Source: Gemmatimonadota bacterium
GTDB taxonomy: Bacteria > Gemmatimonadota > Gemmatimonadetes > Palauibacterales > Palauibacteraceae
Length of the DNA: 38,234 nt
Assembly: GCA_022826685.1 (NCBI GenBank)
Contig: JAJDUL010000062.1
Span: 1 to 38,234 of the forward strand
Direction of reading: 5' to 3'
The notes beneath the pieces are model-generated. The model had not been told where the DNA came from. It searched no databases and saw only the letters and a list, made by a program, of their open reading frames with translations. The first letter of the stretch is position 1. Each line of letters begins with the position of its first letter. Made by a program: the position numbers and the translations under genes. Shown here piece after piece: positions 23,965-32,487 of the stretch.

Positions 23965-24863
23965 CGGAAGCTCTCCCGGAAGCGCGTCGTCATGCGCTGG
24001 CTCAGCAGGTTGAGGGCCAGCGTGATGAGGAAGAGGAGGAGGCCGACGGCGAACAGGGTCCGGTACTCGATCGACCCGGAGGGCGCGTCGCCCAGGCTCA
24101 CCTGCACGATGTAGGCCGTCATCGTCTGAACGCTCTGGAGCAGGTCCAGCGTCATCCCCGGCGTCGCGCCCGCCGCCAGCGTCACGACGATCGTCTCGGC
24201 GATGGCGCGGGAGATCGCGAGGATGAAGCTGGCGGCGATGCCGGGCAGACCCGCCGGGACCACGATCCGGGTCGCCACCTCGAACCGGGTGGCCCCGACG
24301 CCGTACGCGGCCTCGCGCAGGGAGCCGGGGACCGCGCTCAGCGCGTCCTCCGAGAGGGACGACACCATCGGAAGGATCATGATGCCCACGACGATGGCGG
24401 CGCTCGCGGCATTGAAGACCCCGACCCCCGGGAAGAGCGTCCGGAGGACCGGCGTGACGAGGGTCACGGCGAAATATCCGTAGACGACCGTCGGGATCCC
24501 CGCGAGAATCTCGAGCGCCGGCTTCACGGTCCGCTTCGTCCGGATCGACGCGAACTCGCTCAGGTAGATGGCCGTCGCGAGTCCGACCGGGAGCGCGATC
24601 AGCGCCGCGCCCCCTGCGACGAGGAGGGTCCCGTTGACGAGCGGGAGGATGCCGAACGACCGCGGCACGAGGTCCGGAGACCATCGCGTTCCCGCGAGGA
24701 ACTCGACGGGGGATACCTCGGCGAAGAAGCCGAGCGACTCGGTGAGCAGCACGACGACGATCCCGACCGTCGCGACGATCGAGAGCGCTCCGGAACTGAA
24801 GAGGAGCGCCCCGATCAGGCGCTCGCCGACGCGGCTAGCCGATCCGGGCTCGGATTTCCGCAT
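23961..24863 (-). CDS. pstC: Phosphate ABC transporter permease PstC
   Basis: A 300-residue permease with six predicted membrane segments. It shows [40 protein letters not shown], the EAA loop [20 protein letters not shown] and the [15 protein letters not shown] segment of PstC. It pairs with PstA to form the pore. The ATG at 24863 lies 29 nt inside the end of pstS, so the two coding regions overlap in different frames. An in-frame start further downstream would cut into the first membrane segment. Confidence 0.95.
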   Translation of the reverse strand: MRKSEPGSASRVGERLIGALLFSSGALSIVATVGIVVVLLTESLGFFAEVSPVEFLAGTRWSPDLVPRSFGILPLVNGTLLVAGGAALIALPVGLATAIYLSEFASIRTKRTVKPALEILAGIPTVVYGYFAVTLVTPVLRTLFPGVGVFNAASAAIVVGIMILPMVSSLSEDALSAVPGSLREAAYGVGATRFEVATRIVVPAGLPGIAASFILAISRAIAETIVVTLAAGATPGMTLDLLQSVQTMTAYIVQVSLGDAPSGSIEYRTLFAVGLLLFLITLALNLLSQRMTTRFRESFR

Positions 24864-25815
24864 ACGCTTCCGGCTCGAGCGGTATGTACCCCGTCTCCGG
24901 GATCAGGGTCGCCGCCTGCTCGAGGGTGAAGCGCACGAACGCCCGGACCTCCGACCGGTCGAGCGCGTCACGCCGAATGTAGATGTACATCGGCCGAGCG
25001 AGCGGCGTATAGGTACCGTTCAGGATCGTTTCGCGGGACGGCGCGACGCAACCGTCGCCCCCGTCGACTTCGAGGGCGCGCAGCTGCTCCTGGTTGTCCT
25101 CGAAGTACGCGTAGCCGAAGTAGCCGAGCGCGCCCGGATCGCCGCTGACCCCCCCGACGAGCACGTTGTCGTCGGCGCTGGCGGTGTAGTCGCTCCGGCT
25201 CGCGCCCGCCTCGCCGACCACGGCGGCCGTGAAGTAGTCGAAGGTGCCGGAATCGGTGTCGGGGCCGTACAGCTTCAGTTCCTCATCCGGCCAGTCCGGG
25301 CGCAGTTGGCTCCATCGCTCGATCTCCGACCCGGGCATCCATATGCGGCGGAGTTCGGCCACGCTGACGCAGGCGACCCGGTCGTTGGAGGGGTGCACGA
25401 CGAGCGTGAGGCCGTCCCGGGCGATCTGCACCTCGACCGGTTCGATGCCCTCCGCCCGGCAAGCCGCCGCCTCGGATTCGTTGATCTGTCGCGAAGCGTT
25501 CGTGATGTCCGTCTCGCCGTTGCAGAACCGCTGGAACCCGCCGCCCGTGCCGGAGACGCCGACCGACACGCGGACCGCGCGTCCGCCGGCGATCTGGAAC
25601 TCCTCCGCCATCGCCTGGCTGATCGGGAACACGGTGCTCGAGCCATCGATCTCGATGAGTCGCGGCGAGGCGCCGCCGCCTCCGCCGGCCCCGCAGCCCC
25701 AGCCGGAGAGGACCGCGAGAAGGGCCAGCGCGCCCGCCCTCCGCGCGCCCGCTCTGCGCGCGCCGGCCGCGCGCGCGGACACCGGGGTCGGCCGCGGGCC
25801 GCTACGCAGGGACAT
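24835..25815 (-). CDS. pstS: Phosphate-binding lipoprotein PstS
   Basis: A 326-residue periplasmic binding protein of the PstS-2/phosphate-binding class. The N-terminus is Arg/Ala-rich with a repeated GARRA unit, then a hydrophobic stretch and lipobox LSGWGC. Phosphate-site segments are [33 protein letters not shown] and [17 protein letters not shown]. Three cysteines after the lipid cysteine (near CNGE, AACRAE and VACVS) could form disulfides. The ATG at 25815 overlaps the phoR stop by 14 nt and the stop overlaps pstC by 29 nt, so it is not an independently expressed first gene, as pstS often is. Confidence 0.94.
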   Translation of the reverse strand: MSLRSGPRPTPVSARAAGARRAGARRAGALALLAVLSGWGCGAGGGGGASPRLIEIDGSSTVFPISQAMAEEFQIAGGRAVRVSVGVSGTGGGFQRFCNGETDITNASRQINESEAAACRAEGIEPVEVQIARDGLTLVVHPSNDRVACVSVAELRRIWMPGSEIERWSQLRPDWPDEELKLYGPDTDSGTFDYFTAAVVGEAGASRSDYTASADDNVLVGGVSGDPGALGYFGYAYFEDNQEQLRALEVDGGDGCVAPSRETILNGTYTPLARPMYIYIRRDALDRSEVRAFVRFTLEQAATLIPETGYIPLEPEAYAEIRARIG

Positions 25816-27160
25816 CGACGGTCTCCTCGTCGGCGATCGCCGCCGCGACCGGAAGGGTGAACCACACGGTCGTCCCGCTGCCGAGCGCGCTGTCGATGCC
25901 GACCTCGCCCCCGTGTGCCTCGACGAAGTGCTTGACGATCGCGAGTCCGAGTCCGGTGCCCCCGCGGGCGCGCGAACGCGCCGGATCGACCCTGTAGAAG
26001 CGTTCGAACACCCGCTCCACGTGCACCGACGGGATCCCCGGCCCCCGGTCCGTGACCTCGACGCGCTGGAACTCCCCGTCGGACCGGATCCCCACGGCGA
26101 TGTTCAGGTCGTCATCGCTGTAGCGCGCCGCGTTGTCCAGGAGGTTGCGCAGCACCTGCCGGATCGCGTCCGGGTCCGCGTACGCGGGCTCCTGCGTGCC
26201 GGAGACGTCCAGCGTCACCTCTTCTCCCCGCACCCGGGGCGAGAGCGTCTCCCAGACCTCCAGGGCGACGGCCCCCACCGACACCGGCTGCGGCTCCGGA
26301 CTCCAACTGCCGGACTCGAGCAGCGAGAGGTCGAGGAGGTCCTCCACCAGGTGCCGCATGCGCGTCGCGTTGACGAGGATGCGCCGGGCGAAATCGCGCG
26401 CGTGACCGGGGTCGAGTCCCCCCTCCGAGAGCGCTTCCGCGAAGCCGACGACGCTCGTCAGCGGGGTCTTGAGTTCGTGGGACACGTTCGCGACGAAATC
26501 GCGCCGGACCCCTTCGAGACGCCGCATCACCGTGAGATCGTGCAGCACGATGACCGCGCCCGACCGGTGGGGACGGGTCGACATCAGCACGGTATGCTCG
26601 CCGAGTTCGACCTCGACGGTCGTGGACTCGCCCCGCCGCGCGGCGCTCACCGCATGGATGACGCGTGGGGAGCGGAAGAGCGTGCCGATGCGAACGCCCG
26701 GCGATACGTCGCGTCCCGCCCAGCGCTCGAAGGCGGGGTTGCAGAGGCTCACGAGCCCGTCCCGATCGATGAAGGCGAGTCCGTCCTCCAGCCCGTCGAA
26801 CAGGATCCGGAGGTCGCTGGACTCACGTTCGGACTGCGCCACGCGGTCCCGCACCTCGCCGGCCATGCGGTCGATCGCCCGGTTGAGGGAACCCACCGGC
26901 CCCGCAGCGGCCGGAGAGCCGGAAGGGTCGAGGTCGCCGGAAGCGATGCGGTCCACGGCCTCCCGAGCCTGGTCGACTTCCGCCTCGATCCGGCGGGCCG
27001 CGAGCCGGGTAGCGGGCCAGAGGAGGATCAGGATGACGCCGAACACGGCGGACTCGACGGCGATCCCGATCGCGTCGAGCCCGAACAGGAACCAGGCGGC
27101 GACATACGCCACCAGGAGAACCGCCGCCGCGGCGAGGAAGAAGCGGTTCGCGAGTCTCAC
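25802..27160 (-). CDS. phoR: Phosphate-regulon sensor histidine kinase
   Basis: A 452-residue membrane kinase. There are two membrane segments (about 7-27 and 31-50), a HAMP-like linker (RIASGDLDPSG), a PAS domain (about 110-215, LFDGLEDGLAFIDRDG), the H-box FVANVSHELKTPLT with His228, and an ATPase domain with N-box LRNLLDNAARYS, DRGPGIP and GGTGLGLAIVKHFVEAHGG. The short loop between the membrane helices fits PhoR, which senses via Pst/PhoU. It starts with GTG at 27160, 10 bp after the phoB stop, and overlaps pstS by 14 nt. Confidence 0.95.
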   Translation of the reverse strand: MRLANRFFLAAAAVLLVAYVAAWFLFGLDAIGIAVESAVFGVILILLWPATRLAARRIEAEVDQAREAVDRIASGDLDPSGSPAAAGPVGSLNRAIDRMAGEVRDRVAQSERESSDLRILFDGLEDGLAFIDRDGLVSLCNPAFERWAGRDVSPGVRIGTLFRSPRVIHAVSAARRGESTTVEVELGEHTVLMSTRPHRSGAVIVLHDLTVMRRLEGVRRDFVANVSHELKTPLTSVVGFAEALSEGGLDPGHARDFARRILVNATRMRHLVEDLLDLSLLESGSWSPEPQPVSVGAVALEVWETLSPRVRGEEVTLDVSGTQEPAYADPDAIRQVLRNLLDNAARYSDDDLNIAVGIRSDGEFQRVEVTDRGPGIPSVHVERVFERFYRVDPARSRARGGTGLGLAIVKHFVEAHGGEVGIDSALGSGTTVWFTLPVAAAIADEETVDVPA

Positions 27161-27170
27161 GGCGCGCGAG

Positions 27171-27875
27171 CTATTTGTCGAGAGCCCGGAACCGGTAACC
27201 GATCCCTCGAACCGTCTCGATCAGGGGGGCGGCGCCCCCGAGCTTCGTCCGCAGGCGGGCGACGTGCATGTCGACCGTGCGCGTCTCGATCGCCGCGTTC
27301 GTGTCCCAGACGGCCTGGAGCAGCTGGCGGCGGCTCTGCACCCGTCCCCGCCGCTCGAGCAGCACTTCGAGCAGGCGGTATTCCAGCGGCGTCAGGTCGA
27401 CCTCGGCACCCTCCGAGAAGGCCCGGTGCGCCTCGCGGTCGAGTTCCACCGGACCCACCGCAATCCTCCGCGAGACGGAGACCGGCTCCGCTTTCGCGCG
27501 CCGCAGCAGTGCCTCCACGCGGAGCGTGAGTTCGCGCGCGCTGAACGGCTTCGTGATGTAGTCGTCGGCCCCGACCTCGAATCCCTTGACCCTCTCCTCC
27601 TCTTCCCGTCTCGCCGTGAGCAGGATGACGGGGATCGAGTTCGTTCGGTCGGCGCGTTTGAGCCGCTGCAGCACCTCGTACCCGTCCATGCCCGGCAGCA
27701 TGAGGTCGAGGATGATGAGGTCCGGGCGCTCGGCGTCCGCCGTCGTCAGCGCCCCCTGCCCGTTCACGGCCGTGGTCACCCGGTATCCTTCGCGACTCAG
27801 GTGATACACGAGTACGCTGAGGATGTCCGGCTCGTCGTCCACTACCAGGATCTGTGCGTCCGCCATCGTCACCAT
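27171..27875 (-). CDS. phoB: Phosphate-regulon response regulator, OmpR/PhoB family
   Basis: A 234-residue two-domain regulator. The receiver has acidic pocket VVDDEPD, phospho-acceptor Asp57 (LIILDLMLPGMDG), Thr87 and Lys109 (YITKPFS). The C-terminal winged helix shows LTPLEYRLLEVLLERRG, RRQLLQAVW and the recognition helix TRTVDMHVARLRTKLG with RGIGYRF. The ATG at 27875 has GGGAG eight bases upstream; an ATG three codons later is the alternative. It leads the phoB-phoR-pstSCAB-phoU operon, and repeats resembling its own binding sites lie about 100-175 bp upstream. Confidence 0.96.
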   Translation of the reverse strand: MVTMADAQILVVDDEPDILSVLVYHLSREGYRVTTAVNGQGALTTADAERPDLIILDLMLPGMDGYEVLQRLKRADRTNSIPVILLTARREEEERVKGFEVGADDYITKPFSARELTLRVEALLRRAKAEPVSVSRRIAVGPVELDREAHRAFSEGAEVDLTPLEYRLLEVLLERRGRVQSRRQLLQAVWDTNAAIETRTVDMHVARLRTKLGGAAPLIETVRGIGYRFRALDK

Positions 27876-27897
27876 GCTGCAGGCTCCCGCAATCTGG

Positions 27898-27920
27898 GAA
27901 TTCGTCCTGTGAATTCGTCC
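27898..27920 (-). repeat. Direct repeat in the phoB leader
   Basis: GAATTCGTCC occurs twice (27898-27907 and 27911-27920) with a 3-bp gap, a 13-bp period. It lies about 25 bp before the phoB start, so probably within the transcribed leader. It is unlike the 11-bp Pho-type repeats further upstream. Confidence 0.5.
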
Positions 27921-27971
27921 GCGCTTCGGACCCGATCCGGGGGAATCCTGGGTCGCACCTGCCGTTGGTAT

Positions 27972-28000
27972 CGTAACTAAATTGTAACCATAGCGTAAAC
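27972..28000 (-). promoter_or_regulatory. Putative Pho box, three 11-bp-spaced repeats
   Basis: On the plus strand GTAAC stands at 27973 and 27984 and GTAAAC at 27995, exactly 11 bp apart, separated by 4-bp mostly A/T gaps. On the minus strand they read GTTTAC/GTTAC toward phoB. PhoB/PhoP boxes are direct repeats of 7 bp plus 4 bp spacer, so layout and location both fit. Autoregulation of the phoB operon is inferred. Confidence 0.65.
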
Positions 28001-28034
28001 GCCCCCGCGGCGTGACGCGTTCGCCGTGGAACTT

Positions 28035-28050
28035 GTGACAAACTCGTGAC
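28035..28050 (-). promoter_or_regulatory. Second putative Pho box, two 11-bp-spaced repeats
   Basis: GTGAC at 28035 and 28046 (GTCAC on the minus strand, close to the TGTCA core of enterobacterial Pho boxes), 11 bp apart with AAAC-type spacer. A third GTGAC is at 28012, out of phase. It lies about 90 bp before the TonB-dependent receptor gene and 160 bp before phoB, in the same orientation as the first array. Confidence 0.55.
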
Positions 28051-28139
28051 GCTTCCTGTCTTGGGGCGTTACCCGACCCGCCTATCCTTCCCGCCGGTAG
28101 CAGGCCCCGCAGTCCATTGTTTCCGGAGGATCCAACCCC

Positions 28140-30977
28140 ATGATCGCTTCAAGACGACAACGAAGACCCCGGCTTCGAGCCGGACCGGCGGTGCTTTCCG
28201 CCTGTCTCCTGCTCGGTTTCGCGACGGCGGTCGCGGCGCAGGAGGAGCAGGGGCGCATCTCCGGCCGCATCGTCGACGAGGAGACTGCCAGGCCGCTGAG
28301 CCTGGCGCAGATCGCCATCCCGTCGCTGAACACGGGCACCCTCAGCGATGTCGACGGCCGCTGGACGCTGAAGGCGATCCCGGCGGGCACGTACGAGGTG
28401 ACGGCCCGGCTGATCGGGTACGCGAGCAAGACCGTCACAGGCGTGCTCGTCGCGGCCGGAGACGCCGTGACCATCGACATCTCGCTGCCGCCCCAGGCGA
28501 TCGAGATGAACGAACTGTCGGTCACAGTGGCCGATCAGCGCGGCACGGCCTCCGCCGTCCTCCAGAACCGGCAGACCGCCGCGGCGGTCACGGACGCGAT
28601 CGGTCGCGAGCAGATCTCCGACTCGCCCGACTCCGACGCGGCCGCGGCGATGGCGCGCGTCCCCGGCGTCTCCATCGTCGACAAGAAGTTCGTGTTCGTG
28701 CGCGGGCTCGGCGAACGCTACGGGAACACGACGCTCGACGGCGCGGTCATGCCGTCGCCCATCGCGGACCGGAAGGCAGTCCCGCTCGACCTCGTGCCGG
28801 CCAGCTTCATCGAGAACGTATCGACCTCGAAGAGCTATCTCCCCCGGCAGCCGGCCGACTACGCGGGCGGGCTGGTCCAGATCGAGACGCGCAAGGTCCC
28901 GGGAGAGAACTTCTTCAAGGTCGGGCTCGGCACCGGGATGGAGACGGCGACGACCGGCAAGTCCGGCCTCGGCTACGCCGGCGGAGGGCTCGACTTCCTC
29001 GGCATCGACGACGGCCTCCGCGCCCTGCCCGACATCCTGCCGACGGACATGCCGGTGAACCGGCGCAATCTGAGTTCCGCCGAACTGGAGGCGATCGGGG
29101 AGGCGTTCGCGCCCGGCTGGGCGGGCACGCCCCAGGATCTGCCGTTCGGGCGCAGCGGCGAACTCGCCTTCGCGACCGAGGTGCCGCTGGGTTCGAAGGA
29201 CCTCGGGCTCCTCGCCACGGCCCACTGGGACGACTCGTGGAACCGCCGCGAGGGCTACGTGGAACGGGTGTTCGCCTCGTCCGGCCTCGCGGATCCCGAG
29301 GTCGACTACGGCGGCGACCAGTCGACGCGCGCCGTCACCCTGGGTGGTCTCCTGAACATGGACTTCCCGCTGGCGCCGAGTCACCGGATCTCGTTCAACG
29401 GGCTCCTCAACCGCGTGACGGAGGACCAGTCCCGGATCCTCGAGGGCTTCAACCTCGACTCGAACACGAACCAGCGGAACACGCGGATCCAGTACGTCGA
29501 GAACTCCCTGGTGCAGGGGCGCCTGAGCGGGAAGCACTACTTCAACGCCCTCGGCGGCGCGACGGCGGAGTGGAAGGCCGCGTACTCGCGCGCGGGGCGC
29601 TACGAGCCGAACACGCGCGAGGTCCTGTACCGCGAGTCCGGCGGCGTCTTCCTGTGGGACAACTTCATCCAGAGCGGCAGCATCTTCCACCAGGATCTCA
29701 CGGAAGACGCGGTCAACCTCAACGTCGACGTCCAGTTCCCGATCCGCGTGAACGGGCAGGCGGGGACGATCGAGGTCGGCGCCGCGACCCTCACGCGCGA
29801 CCGCGACGTGCTCAGCCGGCGCTTCCGGTTCATCCCCAACCGGTCGGTCGCGAGCGAAGTCCGGTCCGCATCGCCCGACCAGATCTTCTCGCCGGACAAC
29901 ATCGGTCCCGGTCCGCGACAGTTCGAGATCCAGGAGGCGACCTTCCGCCCCGACAACTACGTGGCCGACCAGACGACGACCGGGGCCTACCTCATGGCCG
30001 ACTTCGAACTCGTGCCGCGCCTCCGCTTCGCCGGCGGGGCCCGCATCGAGCGCAGCCGGCAGGTCGTCGAGCCGAAGGACGTGTTCACGATGGGCGTCGA
30101 GCCGCTCACGGGCGCGGAACTCGACAACACGGACATCGTCCCCGGCGCCACGCTCACCTGGGCGGCGAGCGACAGGGTCAACCTCCGGGCCGCCGCTTCG
30201 CGCACGCTGGCCCGGCCCGAGTTCCGGGAGCTGGCGCCCTTCTCGTTCGCCGACTTCGCGGGCGGGTATCTCGTCGTCGGGAACCCGGTGCTCCAGCGCT
30301 CGCGGATCACGAACCTCGACCTGCGCTGGGAATGGTTCCCCCGCCCCGGCGCGGTCATCGCGGTGAGCGGCTTCTACAAGAAGTTCAAGGACCCGATCGA
30401 GGAGGTCGTGTTCCCGAGCAGCGAGTTCATCAAGAGCTGGCTCAACGCCGGGACGGCGAACAACATCGGGACCGAATTCGAGGTGCGCTCGGACCTCGGG
30501 TTCCTCTCCGAATCGCTCGAGAACTTCGCGCTGAACTTCAACCTCACGCTCGTCGACTCCGAGGTGGAGACGGGGAGCGTGGCCCAGATCTTCGTCCCCG
30601 GTTCCGGACCGCTCGAGATCGACGTGGTGGGGCAGAAGCGCCGCCTCCAGGGCCAGTCGCCCTATGTGATCAACGCGGGCGCGAACTGGGCCAGCTCGTC
30701 CGGCCGGACCTCCGTTTCCCTCCTCTTCAACCGCTTCGGGCGCCGCATCAGCCAGGTCGGCACCCAGTACCTCGAAAGCGTATTCGAGGAGGGCCGGGAC
30801 CAGTTCGACCTCGTCGTCGAGCAGGGGATCGGGTCGCGGATCACGGCCAAGCTCAGCGCCACGAATCTGTTCGCCGCCGACTACCGCTTCACCCAGGCCG
30901 GCGATCTGCTTCGCGGCTGGCAGCCCGGGAGGGCCTTCTCTCTCGGTATGACATGGCAGCCGACGGGCAACCGCTGA
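28140..30977 (+). CDS. TonB-dependent receptor with carboxypeptidase-like N-terminal domain
   Basis: A 945-residue outer-membrane receptor. There is a signal peptide (1-33), a CarboxypepD_reg-like domain (about 38-115, RISGRIVDEETARPLSLAQI), a TonB-box-like NELSVTV (124-130), a plug (RVPGVSIVDKKFVFVRGLGERYG, then DLVPASFIENVSTSK), and a beta-barrel ending in FSLGMTWQP with an aromatic/hydrophobic close. The FVRGLGERYGNTTLDGAVMPSP block is typical of a large receptor group that often sits beside surface lipoproteins. The ATG at 28140 has GGAGG about 10 bases upstream. Because it shares an upstream region with phoB and has Pho-like repeats, I infer phosphate-linked expression; the ligand is unknown. 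Confidence 0.93.
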   Translation: MIASRRQRRPRLRAGPAVLSACLLLGFATAVAAQEEQGRISGRIVDEETARPLSLAQIAIPSLNTGTLSDVDGRWTLKAIPAGTYEVTARLIGYASKTVTGVLVAAGDAVTIDISLPPQAIEMNELSVTVADQRGTASAVLQNRQTAAAVTDAIGREQISDSPDSDAAAAMARVPGVSIVDKKFVFVRGLGERYGNTTLDGAVMPSPIADRKAVPLDLVPASFIENVSTSKSYLPRQPADYAGGLVQIETRKVPGENFFKVGLGTGMETATTGKSGLGYAGGGLDFLGIDDGLRALPDILPTDMPVNRRNLSSAELEAIGEAFAPGWAGTPQDLPFGRSGELAFATEVPLGSKDLGLLATAHWDDSWNRREGYVERVFASSGLADPEVDYGGDQSTRAVTLGGLLNMDFPLAPSHRISFNGLLNRVTEDQSRILEGFNLDSNTNQRNTRIQYVENSLVQGRLSGKHYFNALGGATAEWKAAYSRAGRYEPNTREVLYRESGGVFLWDNFIQSGSIFHQDLTEDAVNLNVDVQFPIRVNGQAGTIEVGAATLTRDRDVLSRRFRFIPNRSVASEVRSASPDQIFSPDNIGPGPRQFEIQEATFRPDNYVADQTTTGAYLMADFELVPRLRFAGGARIERSRQVVEPKDVFTMGVEPLTGAELDNTDIVPGATLTWAASDRVNLRAAASRTLARPEFRELAPFSFADFAGGYLVVGNPVLQRSRITNLDLRWEWFPRPGAVIAVSGFYKKFKDPIEEVVFPSSEFIKSWLNAGTANNIGTEFEVRSDLGFLSESLENFALNFNLTLVDSEVETGSVAQIFVPGSGPLEIDVVGQKRRLQGQSPYVINAGANWASSSGRTSVSLLFNRFGRRISQVGTQYLESVFEEGRDQFDLVVEQGIGSRITAKLSATNLFAADYRFTQAGDLLRGWQPGRAFSLGMTWQPTGNR

Positions 30978-30989
30978 CAAACGATCCGG

Positions 30990-31015
30990 GCCGCCGCCCT
31001 GCCTTGGGCGGCGGC
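30990..31015 (+). terminator. Strong GC hairpin between receptor and lipoprotein genes
   Basis: GCCGCCGCCC (30990-30999) and GGGCGGCGGC (31006-31015) make a perfect 10-bp stem with a 6-nt loop, 13 bp after the receptor stop. No T-run follows. It could attenuate transcription or protect the receptor mRNA, giving different amounts of receptor and lipoprotein. Confidence 0.5.
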
Positions 31016-31090
31016 TCATCCCGGCCCGCGACTCAACGCTCCGGTCGCGCCGGACTCCAGACACGACGGAGCGTTGAGGAGAACAGCACG

Positions 31091-32473
31091 ATGAATCTGG
31101 CACGACGCAACCGCCGGGTCGGTCTTTTTCTGACCGGGCTGCTCCTGAGTGGATTCTATGCGGGGTGCGGGGGAGAGGAAGATCCCGTCGCGCCCACGCC
31201 TCCACCTCCGCCTCCGCCTCCGCCGGTGGCCCCTCCGCCCCCGCCGCCTCCGCCGCCCCCGCCACCGCCTCCGCCACCGCCGCCGACCACTGCGGAGTTG
31301 TCGGGGACGATCACACAGTCGATGGAACTGGATCCGAGTCTCACGTACTTCATCCAGGGGACGACGATCATCGAGGACGGCGCGACGCTCACGATCCCGG
31401 CCGGCACGACGCTGATGGGCGACGTCAACTTCACCGGGTCCGCGCTCATCGTCCGGCAGGGCGGCCGGCTCGTGGCCGAGGGCACGGCGGAAGAGCCGAT
31501 CGTGTTCACGAGTTCGAACGACGAGGGCTCGCGGCGCCGCGGAGACTGGGGCGGGGTCGTCCTCAACGGCCGTTCGAACTGCAACTTCCCCTCGGACGAG
31601 TGCGTCGGAGAGGGCAACTCGGGTCCGTACGGCGGCAACGTGACGGACGACGACAGCGGCGTCCTGAGGTACGTGCGCATCGAGTACGGCGGCTACGAGG
31701 TGAGCTTCGGCAACGAACTCAACGGCCTCACGCTGAACGGCGTCGGCTCGGGCACGCAGCTCGAGTACATCCAGTCGCACTACGGCTCGGACGACGGAAT
31801 CGAGTTCTTCGGCGGCACCGTGGACCTGAAGTACGCCTACGTCACGGGCGCCTCGGACGACTCGTTCGACTACTCGACGGGCTGGCAGGGCCGCGGGCAG
31901 TTCTGGGCCGCCCAGCACGATCCCGACGACGCGGACAACGGCTTCGAGATCGACGGCAACGAGGAGAACTTCGACGCCACGCCGCTGACCGACCCGACGA
32001 TCTACAACGTCACGCTGGTCGGGAAGGAGGCCGGGACGGGCTCCGCGGGCGAGAGCACGCGCGGGATCATCTTCCGTCGCGGCACCGACGGCACCGTGTA
32101 CAACGCCGTGATCCTCGGCTTCGAGAAGGGCTTCGATGTCGACCAGTCGGAGACGGTCGGCCGGGTCGAGATCAGGAACAGCTACATCTACGGCCAGCAG
32201 GAGAAGATGTTCGAGGGCGATGACGACGGGATCGATGAGGAAGCCCTGTGGATGACGGAGGACTGGGGCAACTCGATGGACGATCCGATGCTCACGGATC
32301 CGTTCAACCTCATGATGCCCGATTTCCGTCCCGCGGCTGGTTCTCCGCTGACGGAGGGCTACGCGGAGCCCGACACGAGCGACGGCTTCTTCGATGCGGT
32401 GGACTACATCGGCGCCTTCGCGCCGGGCATGCCGCAGTGGATCGAAGGCTGGACCACGTCGGACCAGGGCTAG
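31091..32473 (+). CDS. Polyproline-tethered surface lipoprotein with predicted beta-helix
   Basis: A 460-residue lipoprotein with a signal peptide and lipid cysteine Cys26 (GFYAGC). A proline rod follows: nine prolines (37-45), Val-Ala, then eighteen prolines (48-65). The remaining ~395 residues look like a parallel beta-helix: TTIIEDGATLTIPAGTTL, ALIVRQGGRLVAEG, WGGVVLNGRSNC, VRIEYGGYE, LNGVGSGTQLEYIQSHYGSDDGIEFFGG and repeated Asp/Gly turns that could bind Ca2+. Similar proteins sit next to TonB-dependent receptors in Bacteroidota and Proteobacteria, with no proven function. The ATG at 31091 has GAGGAG nine bases upstream. It is in one operon with the receptor. Confidence 0.88.
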   Translation: MNLARRNRRVGLFLTGLLLSGFYAGCGGEEDPVAPTPPPPPPPPPVAPPPPPPPPPPPPPPPPPPTTAELSGTITQSMELDPSLTYFIQGTTIIEDGATLTIPAGTTLMGDVNFTGSALIVRQGGRLVAEGTAEEPIVFTSSNDEGSRRRGDWGGVVLNGRSNCNFPSDECVGEGNSGPYGGNVTDDDSGVLRYVRIEYGGYEVSFGNELNGLTLNGVGSGTQLEYIQSHYGSDDGIEFFGGTVDLKYAYVTGASDDSFDYSTGWQGRGQFWAAQHDPDDADNGFEIDGNEENFDATPLTDPTIYNVTLVGKEAGTGSAGESTRGIIFRRGTDGTVYNAVILGFEKGFDVDQSETVGRVEIRNSYIYGQQEKMFEGDDDGIDEEALWMTEDWGNSMDDPMLTDPFNLMMPDFRPAAGSPLTEGYAEPDTSDGFFDAVDYIGAFAPGMPQWIEGWTTSDQG

Positions 32474-32487
32474 CCGAGAATAAACGT

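Noticed and set aside
25730..25790. Short GC repeat in pstS as a mobile or recombination site
   Set aside because: It is codon repetition of a GARRA unit in the signal region of PstS, with no flanking duplications.
28149..31277. 1042-codon open frame on the minus strand opposite the TonB-dependent receptor
   Set aside because: Low-complexity antisense product with no recognisable motif; the plus-strand frame encodes a clear receptor.
31156..31680. Polyglycine protein on the minus strand
   Set aside because: It is simply the complement of the polyproline codons of the lipoprotein.
28046..32473. Apparent 1475-codon protein on the plus strand
   Set aside because: Only the last 460 codons (from 31091) are real; the earlier part is an out-of-frame reading of the receptor gene. 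The ribosome site, signal peptide and lipobox mark the true start.
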